Positions 51,915-61,451 of a stretch of 64,000 bases of DNA are shown here, in pieces. The first letter of the stretch is position 1. Each line of letters begins with the position of its first letter. The stretch comes from Streptomyces sp. SW4 (GTDB lineage: Bacteria; Actinomycetota; Actinomycetes; Streptomycetales; Streptomycetaceae), in NCBI GenBank assembly GCA_003248315.1, contig QKWM01000004.1:4213001-4277000 (forward strand). The letters are read 5' to 3'. The position numbers and the translations under genes were made by a program. Below the pieces are notes generated by a model, which saw nothing but the letters and a program-made list of their open reading frames with translations, had not been told where the DNA came from and ran no database searches.

Positions 51915-53560
51915 GCCCCGACCAGACCCTGTACGCGGCCGCCGGCGAGGCCGGCTTCCTGGCCGCCAACGAGGCCAGCGAGCACCGCCCGCTGATCATC
52001 ACCCTGTTCGCGCTGTTCGTCGTCGCGACCCTGGTCATCACCGTCTGGGCCGGCCGGCAGACCAAGAACGCGGCCGACTTCTACGCGGGCGGCCGGCAGT
52101 TCAGCGCCTTCCAGAACGGCCTCGCCGTCTCCGGCGACTACATGTCCGCCGCGTCCTTCCTGGGCATCGCCGGCGCCATCGCCCTCTTCGGCTACGACGG
52201 CTTCCTGTACTCCATCGGCTTCCTGGTCGCCTGGCTGGTGGCGCTGCTCCTGGTCGCCGAGCCGCTGCGGAACTCCGGCCGCTACACCATGGGCGACGTC
52301 CTCGCCTACCGGATGCGCCAGCGTCCGGTCCGCACCGCCGCAGGCACCTCCACGATCGTCGTCTCGATCTTCTACCTGCTGGCCCAGATGGCGGGCGCCG
52401 GCGTCCTGGTCTCGCTGCTGCTCGGCATCACCTCCGACGCGGGCAAGATCCTCATCGTCGCCCTGGTCGGCCTCCTGATGATCGTGTACGTCTCCATCGG
52501 CGGCATGAAGGGCACCACGTGGGTCCAGATGGTCAAGGCGGTGCTGCTGATCGGCGGCACCGTGCTGATCACCTTCCTGGTGCTGCTGAAGTTCGACTTC
52601 AACATCTCCGACCTGCTCGGCACCGCCGCCGAGAACAGCGGCAAGGGCGCCGCCTTCCTGGAGCCCGGCCTCCAGTACGGCGCGACCGGCACCTCCAAGC
52701 TGGACTTCATCTCCCTCGGCATCGCCCTGGTGCTCGGCACCGCCGGCCTGCCGCACATCCTGATCCGCTTCTACACGGTGCCCAACGCCAAGGCCGCCCG
52801 TAAGTCCGTGAACTGGGCCATCGGCATCATCGGCGCCTTCTACCTGATGACCATCGCCCTCGGCTTCGGCGCGGCCGCGCTGATCTCCCAGGAGGAGATC
52901 ATCGCCTCCAACCCGTCCGGGAACACCGCGGCGCCGCTGCTCGCCCTGCACCTGGGCGGCGTCGACTCGGCCTGGGGCGCGATCCTGCTCGCCACGATCT
53001 CGGCGGTCGCCTTCGCGACCATCCTGGCCGTGGTCGCCGGCCTCACCCTGGCCTCCTCGTCCTCCTTCGCGCACGACATCTACGCCAACGTCATCCGCAA
53101 GGGGAAGGCGACCGGCGCGGAGGAGGTCCGCGCGGCCCGCTGGGCGACCGTCCTCATCGGCGTCGTCTCCATCGGCCTGGGCGCCCTCGCCCGCGACCTG
53201 AACGTGGCCGGCCTGGTCGCCCTCGCCTTCGCGGTCGCCGCCTCCGCCAACCTGCCGACCATCCTCTACAGCCTGTTCTGGAAGCGGTTCACCACCCAGG
53301 GCGCGCTGTGGTCGATCTACGGCGGCCTGATCGTGGCGGTCGGCCTGGTGCTCTTCTCGCCCGTGGTCTCCGGGGACCCGAAGGCGATGTTCCCCGACGT
53401 CGACTTCGCCTGGTTCCCGCTGAAGAACCCGGGCATCATCTCCATCCCGTTCGGCTTCCTCATGGGCTGGCTCGGCACGGTCCTGTCCAAGGAGGAGCCC
53501 GACGCCGGCAAGTACGCCGAGCTGGAGGTCCGCTCCCTCACCGGCACCGGCGCCCACTAG
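51911..53560 (+). CDS. sodium:solute symporter (acetate/monocarboxylate type)
   Basis: 549 residues with an intact frame and 13 or so membrane helices. It belongs to the SSS family, like ActP/MctP: VWAGRQTKNAADFYAGGRQFSAFQNGLAVSGDYMSAASFLGIAG, VSIGGMKGTTWVQMVKAVLL, GLPHILIRFYTVPNAKAARKSVNWA, and FATILAVVAGLTLASSSSFAHDIYANVIRKG, which bears the Na+ site serines. Import of acetate, propionate or pyruvate is most likely. It overlaps the DUF485 gene by four bases (ATGA), a conserved pairing. Confidence 0.94.
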   Translation: MSPDQTLYAAAGEAGFLAANEASEHRPLIITLFALFVVATLVITVWAGRQTKNAADFYAGGRQFSAFQNGLAVSGDYMSAASFLGIAGAIALFGYDGFLYSIGFLVAWLVALLLVAEPLRNSGRYTMGDVLAYRMRQRPVRTAAGTSTIVVSIFYLLAQMAGAGVLVSLLLGITSDAGKILIVALVGLLMIVYVSIGGMKGTTWVQMVKAVLLIGGTVLITFLVLLKFDFNISDLLGTAAENSGKGAAFLEPGLQYGATGTSKLDFISLGIALVLGTAGLPHILIRFYTVPNAKAARKSVNWAIGIIGAFYLMTIALGFGAAALISQEEIIASNPSGNTAAPLLALHLGGVDSAWGAILLATISAVAFATILAVVAGLTLASSSSFAHDIYANVIRKGKATGAEEVRAARWATVLIGVVSIGLGALARDLNVAGLVALAFAVAASANLPTILYSLFWKRFTTQGALWSIYGGLIVAVGLVLFSPVVSGDPKAMFPDVDFAWFPLKNPGIISIPFGFLMGWLGTVLSKEEPDAGKYAELEVRSLTGTGAH

Positions 53561-53576
53561 GCGCGATGCCGCCCCG

Positions 53577-53622
53577 CGCGGCCGCGTCGTAGGAACCTCC
53601 AGGTCCCTGCGACGCGGCCGCG
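53577..53622 (+). terminator. strong hairpin terminator after the symporter
   Basis: 17-bp stem (CGCGGCCGCGTCGTAGG and its complement, one T-G wobble) with a 12-nt loop, 17 bases past the stop. Confidence 0.85.
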
Positions 53623-53731
53623 TTCCACGTCGTGGGATCGGGTCTGTGGCGTTGTCGGCGGGGTCACGTAGGCTCGCAGGTGTCGGAGAGGAAGTGCTCC
53701 GGGCACGATCCGCGTCGAGGGAGGGGCCCAC

Positions 53732-54718
53732 GTGCTCATCGACACCTACGGCCGTGTGGCCACCGACCTGAGGGTCTCGCTGACCGATCGCTGCAATCTG
53801 CGCTGCACCTACTGCATGCCCGAGGAGGGCCTGCAGTGGCTGGCCAAGACCGACCTCCTCACCGACGACGAGATCGTCCGCCTCATCGGCATCGCGGTCA
53901 CGTCCCTGGGCATCGAGGAGGTCCGCTTCACCGGCGGCGAGCCCCTGCTGCGCCCGGGCCTCGTCGGCATCGTCGAGCGGGTCGCGGCGCTCGAACCCCG
54001 CCCCAGATGTCGCTGACCACCAACGGCATCGGCCTCAAGCGTACGGCGCAGGCCCTGAAGGAGGCGGGCCTGGACCGGGTCAACGTCTCCCTGGACACCC
54101 TCCGTCCCGACGTCTTCAAGGCCCTCACCCGCCGCGACCGTCACCAGGACGTCCTGGACGGCCTGCACGCCGCCCGCGAGGCCGGCCTGACCCCCGTCAA
54201 GGTCAACTCCGTCCTGATGCCGGGGCTCAACGACGACGAGGCCCCGACCTGCTCGCCTGGGCCGTCGAGCACGACTACGAGCTGCGCTTCATCGAGCAGA
54301 TGCCCTCGACGCCCAGCACGGCTGGAAGCGCGACGGCATGATCACCGCCGGTGACATCCTGGCCTCGCTGCGCACCCGCTTCGAGCTGACCGCCGAGGGC
54401 GCGGACAAGCGCGGCTCGGCCCCGGCGGAGCGCTGGCTGGTCGACGGCGGCCCCCATGTGGTCGGCGTCATCGCCTCCGTGACCCGCCCGTTCTGCTCGG
54501 CCTGCGACCGCACCCGCCTGACGGCCGACGGCCAGGTGCGCACCTGCCTGTTCGCCACCGAGGAGACCGACCTGCGCGCCGCCCTGCGCTCCGGCGCCCC
54601 CGACGAGGAGATCGCCCGCATCTGGAAGCAGGCGATGTGGGGCAAGAAGGCCGGCGCCGGGCTGGACGACCCGTCGTTCGTCCAGCCCGACCGCCCGATG
54701 TCCGCGATCGGCGGCTAG
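53732..54718 (+). CDS. moaA: GTP 3',8-cyclase MoaA
   Basis: About 329 residues, the usual MoaA length. A radical-SAM enzyme that starts molybdenum cofactor synthesis. The [4Fe-4S] motif is C21-x3-C25-x2-C28 (RCNLRCTYCMPEEG), followed by FTGGEPLLRPGL. The C-terminal cluster cysteines are in VTRPFCSACDRTRLTADGQVRTCLF, and the tail ends DRPMSAIGG with the GG needed for MoaC-dependent chemistry. Slips near 54003, 54242 and 54312. GTG 53732 follows GGGAGGGG. Confidence 0.95.
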
Positions 54719-54806
54719 ACGGCGGCCGGGGGCCAGACGGGGACCGGGGGGCGGCGACCGAGGGGCGGCGACCGGGGCCGGGAACCGGGGAGCCCGCGCA
54801 GCGCCG

Positions 54807-55027
54807 TCAGTCCTGCCGGGCCCGCCACTCCTCGAACGCCACCACGTCCTTCAAAAAGCCCCGCACCCCAGGAACTGCGACAGGTGCTCCCGGTGCTCCT
54901 CGCAGGCGAGCCATGTCTTGCGCCGCTCGGGGGTGTGCACCTTCGGGTTGTTCCACGCCAGCACCCAGACGGCTGCGGCACGGCAGCCCTTGGCGGAACA
55001 GATCGGCGTCTCGGGATCAGGGACCAT
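54807..55027 (-). CDS. small zinc-binding hypothetical protein
   Basis: About 73 residues. C10 and C15 (PICSAKGCRAAAVWVLAWNNPKVHT) and C42/H45 (WLACEEHREHLSQFL) form a likely zinc site. The C-terminal part (GFLKDVVAFEEWRARQD) appears only after a slip near 54872. The start is ATG 55027, with GTG 55030 just before it. No family name is recalled with confidence. It converges with moaA. Confidence 0.7.
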
Positions 55028-55240
55028 CACAGGCCGACCCTAACCCGATCGGCCCAAAAGGCGACGCCGAGCAGCCACGGGGGAGCTGCCCGGCGTCGGT
55101 CCGTCGCTCCGACGGGGATGCGGAGCGCGTACGAAGTATGTCACGGGTGACCGCCCGCCCGGCACCGGAACCACATGATTGATCTGAGCTTTTCCTGAGC
55201 TTGGCGCGGACGTGACCCGGCCCGCCGGCGCCGCCCGCGC

Positions 55241-55637
55241 TCAGGACCGGTCGTGCGCCTCGCCCCGCGCCCCCGCGCCCGGCGGGCCGCGGCCTCCTCC
55301 GCACCCGGTTCCGCAAAGCCGTCCCGCGGCTGCGGCCCGGCCAGCATCGGCCGCGTCGGCGCGGTGACGAACGTGTCCGGCAGGGACGGCGCGTTCTCCC
55401 GCCCGGCGTTGGCGATCACCACCGCGATGTAGGGGAGCACCGCCCGAGCACCAGGGCCACGATCGCGACGTGCCGTTCCACGTTCCACAGCGAGGCCGCG
55501 AGGATCACCGACACCGTGCGGACCGACATCGAGATGATGTAGCGCCGCTGCCGCCCGCGGACGTCTTCCTGGAGGCCCGTCCGGGCTCCGGTGATCCGGA
55601 ACACCTGGACGTTGCCGCCGCCGCTCTGCTTCCGCAT
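55241..55637 (-). CDS. DUF3099-type membrane protein
   Basis: About 132 residues. An N-terminal QVFRITGARTGLQEDVRGRQRRYIISMSVRTVSVILAAS runs into the first helix, and VLGAVLPYIAVVIANAGRE forms the second. A hydrophilic tail ends near EAHDRS. Slips near 55450 and 55265. The ATG at 55637 is chosen (MRKQSGGG). The family is widespread in actinobacteria beside moaA; its function is unknown. Confidence 0.75.
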
Positions 55638-55893
55638 CACATTCCACCATCCGCCCGCATCGGACCTCCCCGCCCCGTCGTGCGTCCGCGGCCGCTCGGG
55701 ACGACGGTCCCGGACACGTCCACGTTACGCCGCGCCCGGGCCGCCCACGAGACCGGGGCACCCCTGTCCGCGCGGTCCGTCTGCGCCGCCCCGCGCGGTG
55801 GTGTCCCCGGACGGACGTAGCCGGCGTGCGCCATTCGCGGTACGGACCGAGACTGGCCGAAATGCTCACGTAGAGCCGTACGAGGAGGCAGCC

Positions 55894-56169
55894 ATGGGCT
55901 GGTTGTGGGCAATCATCGTCGGATTCGTCCTCGGTCTGATCGCCAAGGCGATCATTCCGGGCAAGCAGCACAGCCCACTGTGGCTGACCACGATCTTCGG
56001 CATGCTCGGCGCCATCGCGGGCAACGCCATCGCCCGCGGTGTCGGCGTCGAGGAGACCTCCGGCATCGACTGGATGCGCCATCTGTTCCAGCTGGTCGCC
56101 GCGATCGTCATCGTCGCCGTCGGAGACGCCCTCTACATGCGGGTGCGCGGCAACAGGGCACGAGCCTGA
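55894..56169 (+). CDS. GlsB/YeaQ/YmgE family stress membrane protein
   Basis: 91 residues with an intact frame. Three short helices: MGWLWAIIVGFVLGLIAKAIIPG, LWLTTIFGMLGAIAGNAIARGVG and HLFQLVAAIVIVAVGDALYMRV. The GWLWAIIVGFVLGLIAKAI start is the family signature (transglycosylase-associated/Gls-type). ATG 55894 follows CGAGGAGG. It probably belongs to the general stress response together with the Asp23 genes, but nothing here shows how it is regulated. Confidence 0.88.
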   Translation: MGWLWAIIVGFVLGLIAKAIIPGKQHSPLWLTTIFGMLGAIAGNAIARGVGVEETSGIDWMRHLFQLVAAIVIVAVGDALYMRVRGNRARA

Positions 56170-56196
56170 CCGCGGCACGACGCCGGGCGGCACGAG

Positions 56197-56231
56197 GAGG
56201 GGGCGGTCCCGCGACCGGGAACCGCCCCCTC
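56197..56231. terminator. bidirectional hairpin between glsB-like gene and tyrS
   Basis: GAGGGGGCGGTCCC pairs with GGGAACCGCCCCCTC (one-base bulge) around a 6-nt loop, between converging genes. Confidence 0.8.
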
Positions 56232-56250
56232 GTGCGTCCGTGCCGGCGCC

Positions 56251-57516
56251 TCAGCCGGTCACCTCGACCGCGGCCAGGTTCTTCTTGCCGCGGCGCAGCA
56301 CCAGCCAGCGGCCGTGCAGCAGGTCCTCCCGGGCGGGGACCGCGTCCTCACCGGCGACCTTGACGTTGTTCACGTAGGCGCCGCCCTCCTTCACCGTGCG
56401 GCGGGCGGCCGACTTGCTGGCCACCAGGCCGACCTCGGCGAACAGGTCCACGACCGGGGCCGGCTCCGTGACCCGGATGTGCGGCACCTCGGAGAGCGCC
56501 GCCGCCAGCGTCCGCTCGTCCAGCTCCGCCAGCTCGCCCTGCCCGAACAGGGCCCGGGACGCGGCGATCACGGCGGCCGTCTGCTCGGCGCCGTGCACCA
56601 GCGTGGTCAGCTCCTCGGCCAGCGCGCGCTGCGCGGCGCGGGCCTGCGGACGCTCCCGCGTCTGCTCCTCCAGCTCCTCCAGCTCCTCGCGGGACCTGAA
56701 GGACAGGATGCGCATGTACGTCGAGATGTCCCGGTCGTCCGCGTTCAGCCAGAACTGGTAGAACGCGTACGGCGTGGTCATCTCCGGGTCGAGCCAGACG
56801 GCACCGCCCTCGGTCTTGCCGAACTTGGTGCCGTCCGCCTTGGTCATCAGCGGGGTCGCCAGCGCGTGCACCTGCGCCTGCGGCTCCAGCTTGTGGATCA
56901 GGTCCAGGCCCGCCGTGAGGTTGCCCCACTGGTCGCTGCCGCCCTGCTGGAGCGTGCAGCCGTAGCGCCGGTACAGCTCCAGGAAGTCCATGCCCTGCAG
57001 CAGCTGGTAGCTGAACTCCGTGTAGCTGATCCCCTCGGCGGACTCCAGCCGCCGCGCGACCGAGTCCTTGGTCAGCATCTTGTTGACCCGGAAGTGCTTG
57101 CCGATGTCCCGCAGGAACTCGATGGCCGACATGCCGGCCGTCCAGTCCAGGTTGTTGACCATCGTCGCGGCGTTGTCGCCCTCGAAGGAGAGGAACGGCT
57201 CGATCTGCGCGCGCAGCCGGTTCACCCAGTTCGCGACCGTCTCCGGGTCGTTCAGCGTGCGCTCGGCCGTCGGGCGCGGGTCGCCGATCTGGCCCGTCGC
57301 ACCGCCGACCAGGGCCAGCGGGCGCAGGCCCGCCTGCTGGAGCCGGCGCATGGTGAGCACCTGCACCAGGTGGCCGACGTGCAGACTGGCCGCGGTCGGG
57401 TCGAAGCCGCAATAGAACGTGACGGGACCGTCCGCGAGCGCCTTGCGCAATGCGTCCTCGTCGGTGGACAGGGCGATCACGCCACGCCACTTCAGCTCGT
57501 CGACGATGTCCGTCAC
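56251..57516 (-). CDS. tyrS: tyrosyl-tRNA synthetase
   Basis: 421 residues with an intact frame; class I synthetase. The HIGH-like motif is H46-V-G-H49 (SLHVGHLVQ). The KMSKS-like loop is KFGKT (TKADGTKFGKTEGGAVWL). YELYRRYGCTLQQGGSDQWGN-type sequence forms the tyrosine and tRNA site. A C-terminal S4 RNA-binding domain (SKSAARRTVKEGGAYVNNVKV, near residues 355-421) is present. GTG 57516 is the start. A T-box was not seen in the short upstream gap. Confidence 0.97.
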   Translation of the reverse strand: MTDIVDELKWRGVIALSTDEDALRKALADGPVTFYCGFDPTAASLHVGHLVQVLTMRRLQQAGLRPLALVGGATGQIGDPRPTAERTLNDPETVANWVNRLRAQIEPFLSFEGDNAATMVNNLDWTAGMSAIEFLRDIGKHFRVNKMLTKDSVARRLESAEGISYTEFSYQLLQGMDFLELYRRYGCTLQQGGSDQWGNLTAGLDLIHKLEPQAQVHALATPLMTKADGTKFGKTEGGAVWLDPEMTTPYAFYQFWLNADDRDISTYMRILSFRSREELEELEEQTRERPQARAAQRALAEELTTLVHGAEQTAAVIAASRALFGQGELAELDERTLAAALSEVPHIRVTEPAPVVDLFAEVGLVASKSAARRTVKEGGAYVNNVKVAGEDAVPAREDLLHGRWLVLRRGKKNLAAVEVTG

Positions 57517-57572
57517 GGTTCTCGTGTCTCCTCGATGATCTTCCGGCGGTCGGGTGACAGCCGACTACGAGG

Positions 57573-58967
57573 TTATACGCCCCGGCTGACAGAGCTCATA
57601 TGGAAATCCGGGACGCGCAGCGCCGGCATGGCCGCCCGCGTGAACCAGTCGCTCCACTCCCGGGGCAGCGTCCGCTCCGTCCGGCCCGCCTCGGTCGCCC
57701 GGCCCAGCAGGGACACCGGCGACTCGTTGAACCGGAAGTTGTTCACCTCGGCGGTCACCTCGCCGTTCTCCACCAGGTAGACGCCGTCCCGGGTGAGCCC
57801 GGTCAGCAGCAGCGTCGCCGGGTCGACCTCGCGGATGTACCACAGGCAGGTCAGCAGCAGCCCGCGCCCGGTGCCGGCGACCATCTCCTCCAGCGAGCGG
57901 CCGTCGCCGCCGTCGAGGATCAGGTTGCCGATCTGCGGGGCCACCGGCAGCCCGGTCAGCGCGGCGCTGTGCCGGGTGGTGGCCAGATGCGCCAGCTCGC
58001 CGTCCCGGATCCAGTCGGTGGCCCGCACCGGCAGGCCGTTGTCGAACACCGACTGGTCGTCCCCGGAGGAGTGCGCCACCACGAACGGCGCCGTCCGCAG
58101 TCCCGGCTCGTCCGGGTCGCTGCGCAGGGTCAGCGGCAGCTCGCTGAGCCGCTCGCCCACGCGCGTGCCGCCGCCGGGCCGGGAGAACACCGTCCGGCCC
58201 TCGGCCGCGTCCCGGCCCGAGGACGACCACAGCTGGTAGATCAGCAGGTCCGCGACCGCGGTCGGCGGCAGCAGCGTCTCGTACCGGCCGGCGGGCAGCT
58301 CCACGCGGCGCTCGGCCCAGCCCAGGCGTACGGCCAGTTCGGCGTCGAGGGCCGCCGGGTCGACGTCCCCGAAGTCCTGCGTGGACCGCCCCGTCCAGGC
58401 CGACCGGGTGCGGTCCGGCGACTTGGCGTTCAGCTCCAGCGTCCCCGTGGGCAGGTCGCAGCGCAGCCGCAGCCCCGTCGAGGTGCCGAGGTAGGTCGAG
58501 ACCATCTCGTGGTTGGCGAAGCCGTACAGCTCCCGGCCGCCCGCACGCGCGCGTGCGAAGGCCTCGCCGAGGGCCGGCGCGAAGTCGGCGAACACCGCGG
58601 ACGAGGTCTCGGCGGGCGCGTCGGTGAAGTCGGGGGACTCGGGCACGCCCGTGACCAGCGGCTGCGCGTCCTCCGCGGGCCCTGCCGCCCGCGCCGCCGC
58701 CTCGGCGGCCCGCACCAGCGGTTCCAGCTCGTCCGCGGTGACGGCGGACCGCGACACGACCCCCGAGGCCGTGCCCTCCCGGCCGTCGACCGTGGCGACG
58801 ACGGTGAGCGTGCGCCCGCGCGTGACGCCGTTGGTGGTGAGCGCGTTGCCCGCCCAGCGCAGGTTGGCGGTGGAGTGCTCGTCGGCGATGACCACGCAGC
58901 CGTCCGCCGTGGACAGCTCCAGCGCCCGCTCGACGATCTCGTGGGGCTTGTTCGTGCGGGCGCTCAT
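57573..58967 (-). CDS. tldE: TldD/PmbA family protein (TldE-like subunit)
   Basis: 464 residues with an intact frame. The PmbA/TldE type lacks the HExxxH motif. Recognisable parts are EIVERALELSTADGCVVIADEHSTANLRWAGN, LPAGRYETLLPPTAVADLL, LPVAPQIGNLILDGGDGRSLEEMVAGTGRGLLLTCLWYIREVDP and FRFNESPVSLLGRATEAG. It forms a heterodimeric metalloprotease with TldD, which processes peptides or leader sequences. ATG 58967 overlaps the tldD stop (ATGA). Confidence 0.93.
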   Translation of the reverse strand: MSARTNKPHEIVERALELSTADGCVVIADEHSTANLRWAGNALTTNGVTRGRTLTVVATVDGREGTASGVVSRSAVTADELEPLVRAAEAAARAAGPAEDAQPLVTGVPESPDFTDAPAETSSAVFADFAPALGEAFARARAGGRELYGFANHEMVSTYLGTSTGLRLRCDLPTGTLELNAKSPDRTRSAWTGRSTQDFGDVDPAALDAELAVRLGWAERRVELPAGRYETLLPPTAVADLLIYQLWSSSGRDAAEGRTVFSRPGGGTRVGERLSELPLTLRSDPDEPGLRTAPFVVAHSSGDDQSVFDNGLPVRATDWIRDGELAHLATTRHSAALTGLPVAPQIGNLILDGGDGRSLEEMVAGTGRGLLLTCLWYIREVDPATLLLTGLTRDGVYLVENGEVTAEVNNFRFNESPVSLLGRATEAGRTERTLPREWSDWFTRAAMPALRVPDFHMSSVSRGV

Positions 58968-60493
58968 CGGCCGGCCTCCTGCGTCGTGTTCAGAATGCTG
59001 ACTCCCTTGAACAGGGCGGACGGGCAGCCGTGCGAGACCGCCGCGACCTGCCCCGGCTGCGCCTTGCCGCAGTTGAAGGCGCCGCCCAGGACGTACGTCT
59101 GCGGCCCGCCGACGGCCGCCATGGACCCCCAGAAGTCGGTGGTGGTGGCCTGGTAGGCGACGTCCCGCAGCTGCCCGGCGAGCCGCCCGTTCTCGATCCG
59201 GAAGAACCGCTGCCCGGTGAACTGGAAGTTGTAGCGCTGCATGTCGATCGACCAGGACCGGTCGCCGACCACGTAGATCCCGCGGTCCACGCCCCCGATC
59301 AGGTCCTCGGTGGACAGCCCGCCCGGGTCCGGCAGGAGCGACACGTTGGCCATGCGCTGCACCGGCACATGGGCGGGGGAGTCGGCGTACGCGCAGCCGT
59401 TGGAGCGCTCGAAGCCGGTCAGCTTCGCGATGCGCCGGTCCAGCTGGTAGCCGACCAGCGTGCCGTCCCGCACCAGGTCCCAGGACTGCGCCGCGACGCC
59501 CTCGTCGTCGTAGCCGACGGTGGCCAGGCCGTGCTCGGCGGTGCGGTCGCCGGTGACGTTCATCAGCTCGGAGCCGTAGCGCAGCGTGCCGAGCTGGTCG
59601 AAGGTGGCGAAGGAGGTGCCGGCGTAGGCGGCCTCGTAGCCGAGCGCGCGGTCCAGCTCGGTGGCGTGCCCGATGGACTCGTGGATGGTCAGCCACAGGT
59701 TGGACGGGTCGACGACCAGGTCGTACAGCCCCGGCTCCACGCTCGGCGCCCGCATCTTCTCGGCGAGCAGCCCGGGGATCTCCGCCAGCTCCCGGTCCCA
59801 GTCCCAGCCCGTGCCGGTCAGGTACTCCCAGCCGCGTCCGACGGGCGGCGCCAGGGTGCGCATCGAGTCGAACTCGCCGGTGGCGTCGTCCACCGAGACG
59901 GCGGTGAGCACCGGGTGCAGCCGCACCCGCTGCTGGGTGGTCACGGTCCCGGCGGTGTCGGCGTAGAACTTGTTCTCGTGGACGGTGAGCAGCGACGCGT
60001 CGACGTGGTCCACGCCGTCGGCCGCGAGCAGCCGCGCGCTCCACTCCGCCAGCAGCGCCGACTTCTCCTCGGCGGGCACGGTGAACGGATCGATCTCGTA
60101 CGACGAGATCCAGGTCCGGTCGGCGTGCACGGGCTCGTCGGCCAGCTCGACGTACTCGTCGGAGCCGGCCGCCCTGATCACCTGCGCGGACAGCTTCGCC
60201 ATCGCGACCGCCTGCGAGGCGACCTTGGCGGCGGCGTCCAGCGTGAGGTCCACGCCGGACGCGAACCCCCAGGCACCGCCGTGCACGACGCGCACCGCGT
60301 ACCCGAGGTCGGTGGTGTCCGAGGAGCCGGCGGGCTTGGCGTCCCTGAGCCGCCAGGAGGCGCTGCGCACCCGCTCCAGCCGGAAGTCGGCGTGCTCGGC
60401 GCCGAGCGCACGCGCGCGTGCGAGCGCGGCGTCGGCGAGGGGACGTAGGGGGAGGGCCGTGAAGGCCTCGTCGATGCTGTGGGACACCGGCAT
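58964..60493 (-). CDS. tldD: TldD metallopeptidase subunit
   Basis: 509 residues with an intact frame. The zinc motif HESIGH is in SNLWLTIHESIGHATELDRALGYEAAYAG. Other family blocks are GYAVRVVHGGAWGFASG, NVTGDRTAEHGLATVGYDDEGV and SLLPDPGGLSTEDLIGGVDRGIYV, and a conserved cysteine in GGAFNCGKAQPGQ. It pairs with the overlapping tldE. ATG 60493 is listed, but the AAAGAG just before it suits GTG 60487 better. A perfect palindrome lies in the leader at 60501-60514. Confidence 0.93.
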   Translation of the reverse strand: MPVSHSIDEAFTALPLRPLADAALARARALGAEHADFRLERVRSASWRLRDAKPAGSSDTTDLGYAVRVVHGGAWGFASGVDLTLDAAAKVASQAVAMAKLSAQVIRAAGSDEYVELADEPVHADRTWISSYEIDPFTVPAEEKSALLAEWSARLLAADGVDHVDASLLTVHENKFYADTAGTVTTQQRVRLHPVLTAVSVDDATGEFDSMRTLAPPVGRGWEYLTGTGWDWDRELAEIPGLLAEKMRAPSVEPGLYDLVVDPSNLWLTIHESIGHATELDRALGYEAAYAGTSFATFDQLGTLRYGSELMNVTGDRTAEHGLATVGYDDEGVAAQSWDLVRDGTLVGYQLDRRIAKLTGFERSNGCAYADSPAHVPVQRMANVSLLPDPGGLSTEDLIGGVDRGIYVVGDRSWSIDMQRYNFQFTGQRFFRIENGRLAGQLRDVAYQATTTDFWGSMAAVGGPQTYVLGGAFNCGKAQPGQVAAVSHGCPSALFKGVSILNTTQEAGR

Positions 60494-60500
60494 CTCTTTC

Positions 60501-60514
60501 TGTCGACGTCGACA
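60501..60514. promoter_or_regulatory. 14-bp perfect palindrome before tldD
   Basis: TGTCGACGTCGACA, eight bases upstream of the tldD ATG. It could be an operator or a leader hairpin. Self-complementary CG-rich hexamers are common here, so significance is modest. Confidence 0.35.
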
Positions 60515-60743
60515 TGGTCGGTGACGTGCGGTGGCTCCGATCATGTCGTCCCGCACGCCCGCGGACCACAGGTTTGCGACCACCGCGGATCCGGTTCTGT
60601 AGGGACCCGACAGTCACTTCCGCAAGCCACTGTGGGTGCCCGAATGTCCCGGGCCGGTGCGCGACCGATAGGTTTCCAAGGAAGCCGCCTGCTCTCCACG
60701 GGTCCGGGCGGGTGTGTCAGATCCCTATCGAAAGGGTGATCCG

Positions 60744-61446
60744 TTGAGCCGCTCGGTTCTCGTCACCGGAGGCAACCGGGGCATCGGCCTCGCCATCGCC
60801 CGCGCTTTCGCCGACGCCGGCGACAAGGTCGCGATCACGTACCGCTCGGGGAGCCGCCGGCCGGCTTCCTCGCCGTCAAGTGCGACATCACCGACCCCGA
60901 GCAGGTGGAGCAGGCCTACAAGGAGATCGAGGAGGCGCACGGCCCCGTCGAGGTCCTGATCGCCAACGCCGGCGTCACCAAGGACCAGCTCCTGATGCGG
61001 ATGTCCGAGGAGGACTTCACCTCCGTCCTCGACACCAACCTCACCGGCACCTTCCGTGTCGTCAAGCGGGCCAACCGCGGCATGCTGCGCGCCAAGAAGG
61101 GCCGCGTCGTGCTGATCTCGTCGGTCGTCGGCCTGCTCGGCTCGGCGGGCCAGGCGAACTACGCCGCGTCCAAGGCCGGCCTGGTCGGCTTCGCGCGCTC
61201 CCTCGCCCGTGAGCTGGGCTCGCGCAACATCACCTTCAACGTCGTCGCGCCCGGCTTCGTCGACACCGACATGACCAAGGCGCTCACCGACGAGCAGCGG
61301 TCGAACATCGTGTCGCAGGTGCCGCTGGGCCGGTACGCGCAGCCGGAGGAGATCGCCGCGACGGTGCGGTTCCTCGCCTCGGACGACGCCTCGTACATCA
61401 CTGGAGCCGTCATCCCGTTGACGGCGGACTGGGAATGGGTCACTGA
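60744..61446 (+). CDS. fabG: 3-oxoacyl-[ACP] reductase FabG
   Basis: About 234 residues of SDR fold. NADPH motif VLVTGGNRGIGLAIARAF, then LIANAGVTKDQLLMRM, catalytic Ser in VVLISSVVGLLGSAGQ, Tyr/Lys in NYAASKAGLVGFARSLARELGSRNITFNVVAPGFVDTDM. Slips near 60853 (TYRSGEPPAGFLAV) and near 61412 (restores AVIPVDGGLGMGH, stop at 61444-61446). The start is TTG 60744, with AAAGGG eight bases upstream. It is five bases ahead of fabI, the mabA-inhA arrangement of actinobacteria. Confidence 0.94.
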
Positions 61447-61451
61447 TCACC

